Source: Alistipes sp. (GTDB taxonomy: Bacteria > Bacteroidota > Bacteroidia > Bacteroidales > Rikenellaceae). From it: a stretch of DNA of 5,603 nt. The stretch is taken from positions 1-5,603 of the forward strand of contig JAHZDG010000050.1 in the NCBI GenBank assembly GCA_019422485.1. The letters are read 5' to 3'. Numbering within the stretch: position 1 is the first letter of the stretch; the number at the start of each line of letters is the position of its first letter. The notes beneath the pieces are model-generated. The model had not been told where the DNA came from and did not search any database. It saw only the letters and a program-made list of their open reading frames with translations. Shown piece by piece: positions 4,514 through 5,603 of the stretch. The position numbers and the translations under genes are program-made.

Positions 4514-5603
4514 TCAATGACATTTGTATATCCGGATCGCATTCAACACAGCCTTACCATGTTTAGGAATAAAATCGACAACTATTTTATTCTTGTCAAA
4601 GTTATCAACTACAAACTTTTTAACAATAGCTCGTTCTACCCCACATTCTTTTGCCATATCAAAATCTTTTAAAACGGTTACCCCATTGATTTGCACATCA
4701 AATACACGAGCCTCACGATCTTGATGAAGCACATCATTACCAAGGTTGTATGCCAATGCCTGCTTTTTTTCTCCAGAAATCAATTCAGCAAAATACAGAT
4801 AAACATAATATTGACCATTCGGAAGATCTGCCTGAAAGGACTCGATCCCCATTCGCTGCGTCTGGAAGATCGGGTCCTGATCCGTATGCAGTACATCCAC
4901 ATCAGAACATGGCAACGAACCATGACGCATCTGAGTTCTCGAAGGTTCACCTCCGACATATCCCCAGCTTCCAGCGCGATATGCCTGTTCCGGAATCCAA
5001 ACCATCTCTGCTGTCCGATCTTCGAAGTAACGCTTCGAGCCCAGCATCACATTTAACTCCACGAATGGCTCCTCCGAATCACGAAAATCATAGGGGATCA
5101 TGCGAAAATCGACTCGCTGCAAATCATTGACAACGACACCATCCACCTCGACCACTGCCTCCAGGACATTGTCTCCATCCACAAATGGGACCTGAAAGCA
5201 GGCCGATCGATCAACAACCAATTGCTCGCCTAACGATTTGCCATTATGCCGAAGTTCAACGCTCAATGCATTCGAATATACTTCAACCGGCTGTACGCAG
5301 ACGTTGTCTCGATTGGCACAACCGCCCCGTATCTTCCACGCATGACCACCAATCGTCACCTGTGGCTTCTCCGACAGCCAAGCTCGATAAAGATAGTAGG
5401 AGTCCTTACGTTCCCGATCAATACCCGTTATTCCTTTATTATTAACACGGGGAACCGCATCAAGCCGCCCTTCAGAGTAAAAGTCATTGAGATTCCATAC
5501 CATAGCGCCAGCCAACCACTTTCTGGAGAGAATCTGCGGAATATAGTGACGATGAAACTGCATACCGTATTCACAAGTAAAGTCAAACCGCTCGGGGGCA
5601 AAA
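4514..5603 (-). CDS. GH2-family glycoside hydrolase with malectin domain (C-terminal part)
   Basis: The frame stays open to the right edge, so the 5' part is missing; the ATG at 5563 is an internal Met, not the start. From the edge it reads FAPERFDFTCEYGMQFH, then WLAGAMVWNLNDFYSEGRLD, PRVNNKGITGIDRERKDSYYLYRAW: the end of a GH2 catalytic barrel of the beta-galactosidase type. Counting from the Met at 5563, about 75-150 is an Ig-like domain similar to DUF4982 (WKIRGG, EVYSNALSVELRHNGKSLG). About 165-348 is a malectin-like carbohydrate-binding domain (LNVMLGSKRYF, AGSWGYVGG, YYVYLYFAE, FDVQINGV, LNAIRIYK). The catalytic acid/base and nucleophile lie outside the window. Family members hydrolyse beta-linked sugars, often galactosides of host or plant glycans, in the periplasm or at the surface. 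The C-terminus appears complete. GC content is visibly lower than in the left half. Confidence 0.88.
   Translation of the reverse strand, partial: FAPERFDFTCEYGMQFHRHYIPQILSRKWLAGAMVWNLNDFYSEGRLDAVPRVNNKGITGIDRERKDSYYLYRAWLSEKPQVTIGGHAWKIRGGCANRDNVCVQPVEVYSNALSVELRHNGKSLGEQLVVDRSACFQVPFVDGDNVLEAVVEVDGVVVNDLQRVDFRMIPYDFRDSEEPFVELNVMLGSKRYFEDRTAEMVWIPEQAYRAGSWGYVGGEPSRTQMRHGSLPCSDVDVLHTDQDPIFQTQRMGIESFQADLPNGQYYVYLYFAELISGEKKQALAYNLGNDVLHQDREARVFDVQINGVTVLKDFDMAKECGVERAIVKKFVVDNFDKNKIVVDFIPKHGKAVLNAIRIYKCH

Noticed and set aside
4691..5445. Several plus-strand open frames of about 86-126 codons opposite the GH2 gene.
   Set aside because: They overlap a frame with clear GH2 and malectin motifs and show no domain of their own.
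5561..5563. ATG at 5563 as the GH2 start codon.
   Set aside because: The frame continues open to the window edge and the upstream residues (APERFDFTCEYG) match the conserved GH2 barrel, so the true start is outside.

Overview
The window looks like a chromosomal segment from a Bacteroidales bacterium, most likely Alistipes or a close Rikenellaceae relative. Four things support this. The first 53 bases are the reverse complement of a 16S rRNA 5' end, and its variable part (CTAGCGGCAGGCCTAACA) fits Alistipes better than Bacteroides as I remember those sequences. Promoters have the Bacteroidota form (TTTG/TTG, 19-20 bp, TAnnTTTG). Gene starts lack Shine-Dalgarno sites. The S8 lipoprotein, LspA and GH2/malectin proteins are of types common in this phylum. 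The genus call is from memory, not from a search.

Layout, left to right. (1) 1-440: start of an rRNA operon on the minus strand, with 16S running off the left edge, a boxA-bearing leader and two tandem rRNA promoters. (2) 456-2577, minus: a terminator and a 688-residue S8 (subtilisin-like) serine protease lipoprotein. (3) 2578-2796: a divergent intergenic region with a promoter for each side and two inverted repeats near the lspA promoter. (4) 2797-3411, plus: lspA, lipoprotein signal peptidase. (5) 3431-3600, plus: promoter, tRNA-Leu(CAG) with encoded CCA, and a strong stem-loop terminator. (6) 3601-4373, plus: a scarred junction followed by an IS256-family transposase lacking its N-terminal part. 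A segment matching its own 3' end is repeated, out of frame, at the junction. (7) 4374-4513: non-coding tail with a perfect 28-bp palindrome and a possible IS end. (8) 4514-5603, minus: the C-terminal part of a GH2 glycoside hydrolase (end of the catalytic barrel, Ig-like/DUF4982-like domain, malectin domain), continuing past the right edge.

The genes are mostly independent units. One plausible link is that the protease is a lipoprotein, so its precursor is a predicted substrate of the LspA encoded divergently beside it, although LspA serves all lipoproteins. The segment after the tRNA-Leu looks like accessory DNA: IS debris, repeats and a GH2 gene of visibly lower GC than the housekeeping part. 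I found no CRISPR array, toxin-antitoxin pair or recognisable defence system. The most unusual items are the rearranged IS256 remnant, the palindrome behind it and the dyads at the lspA promoter.
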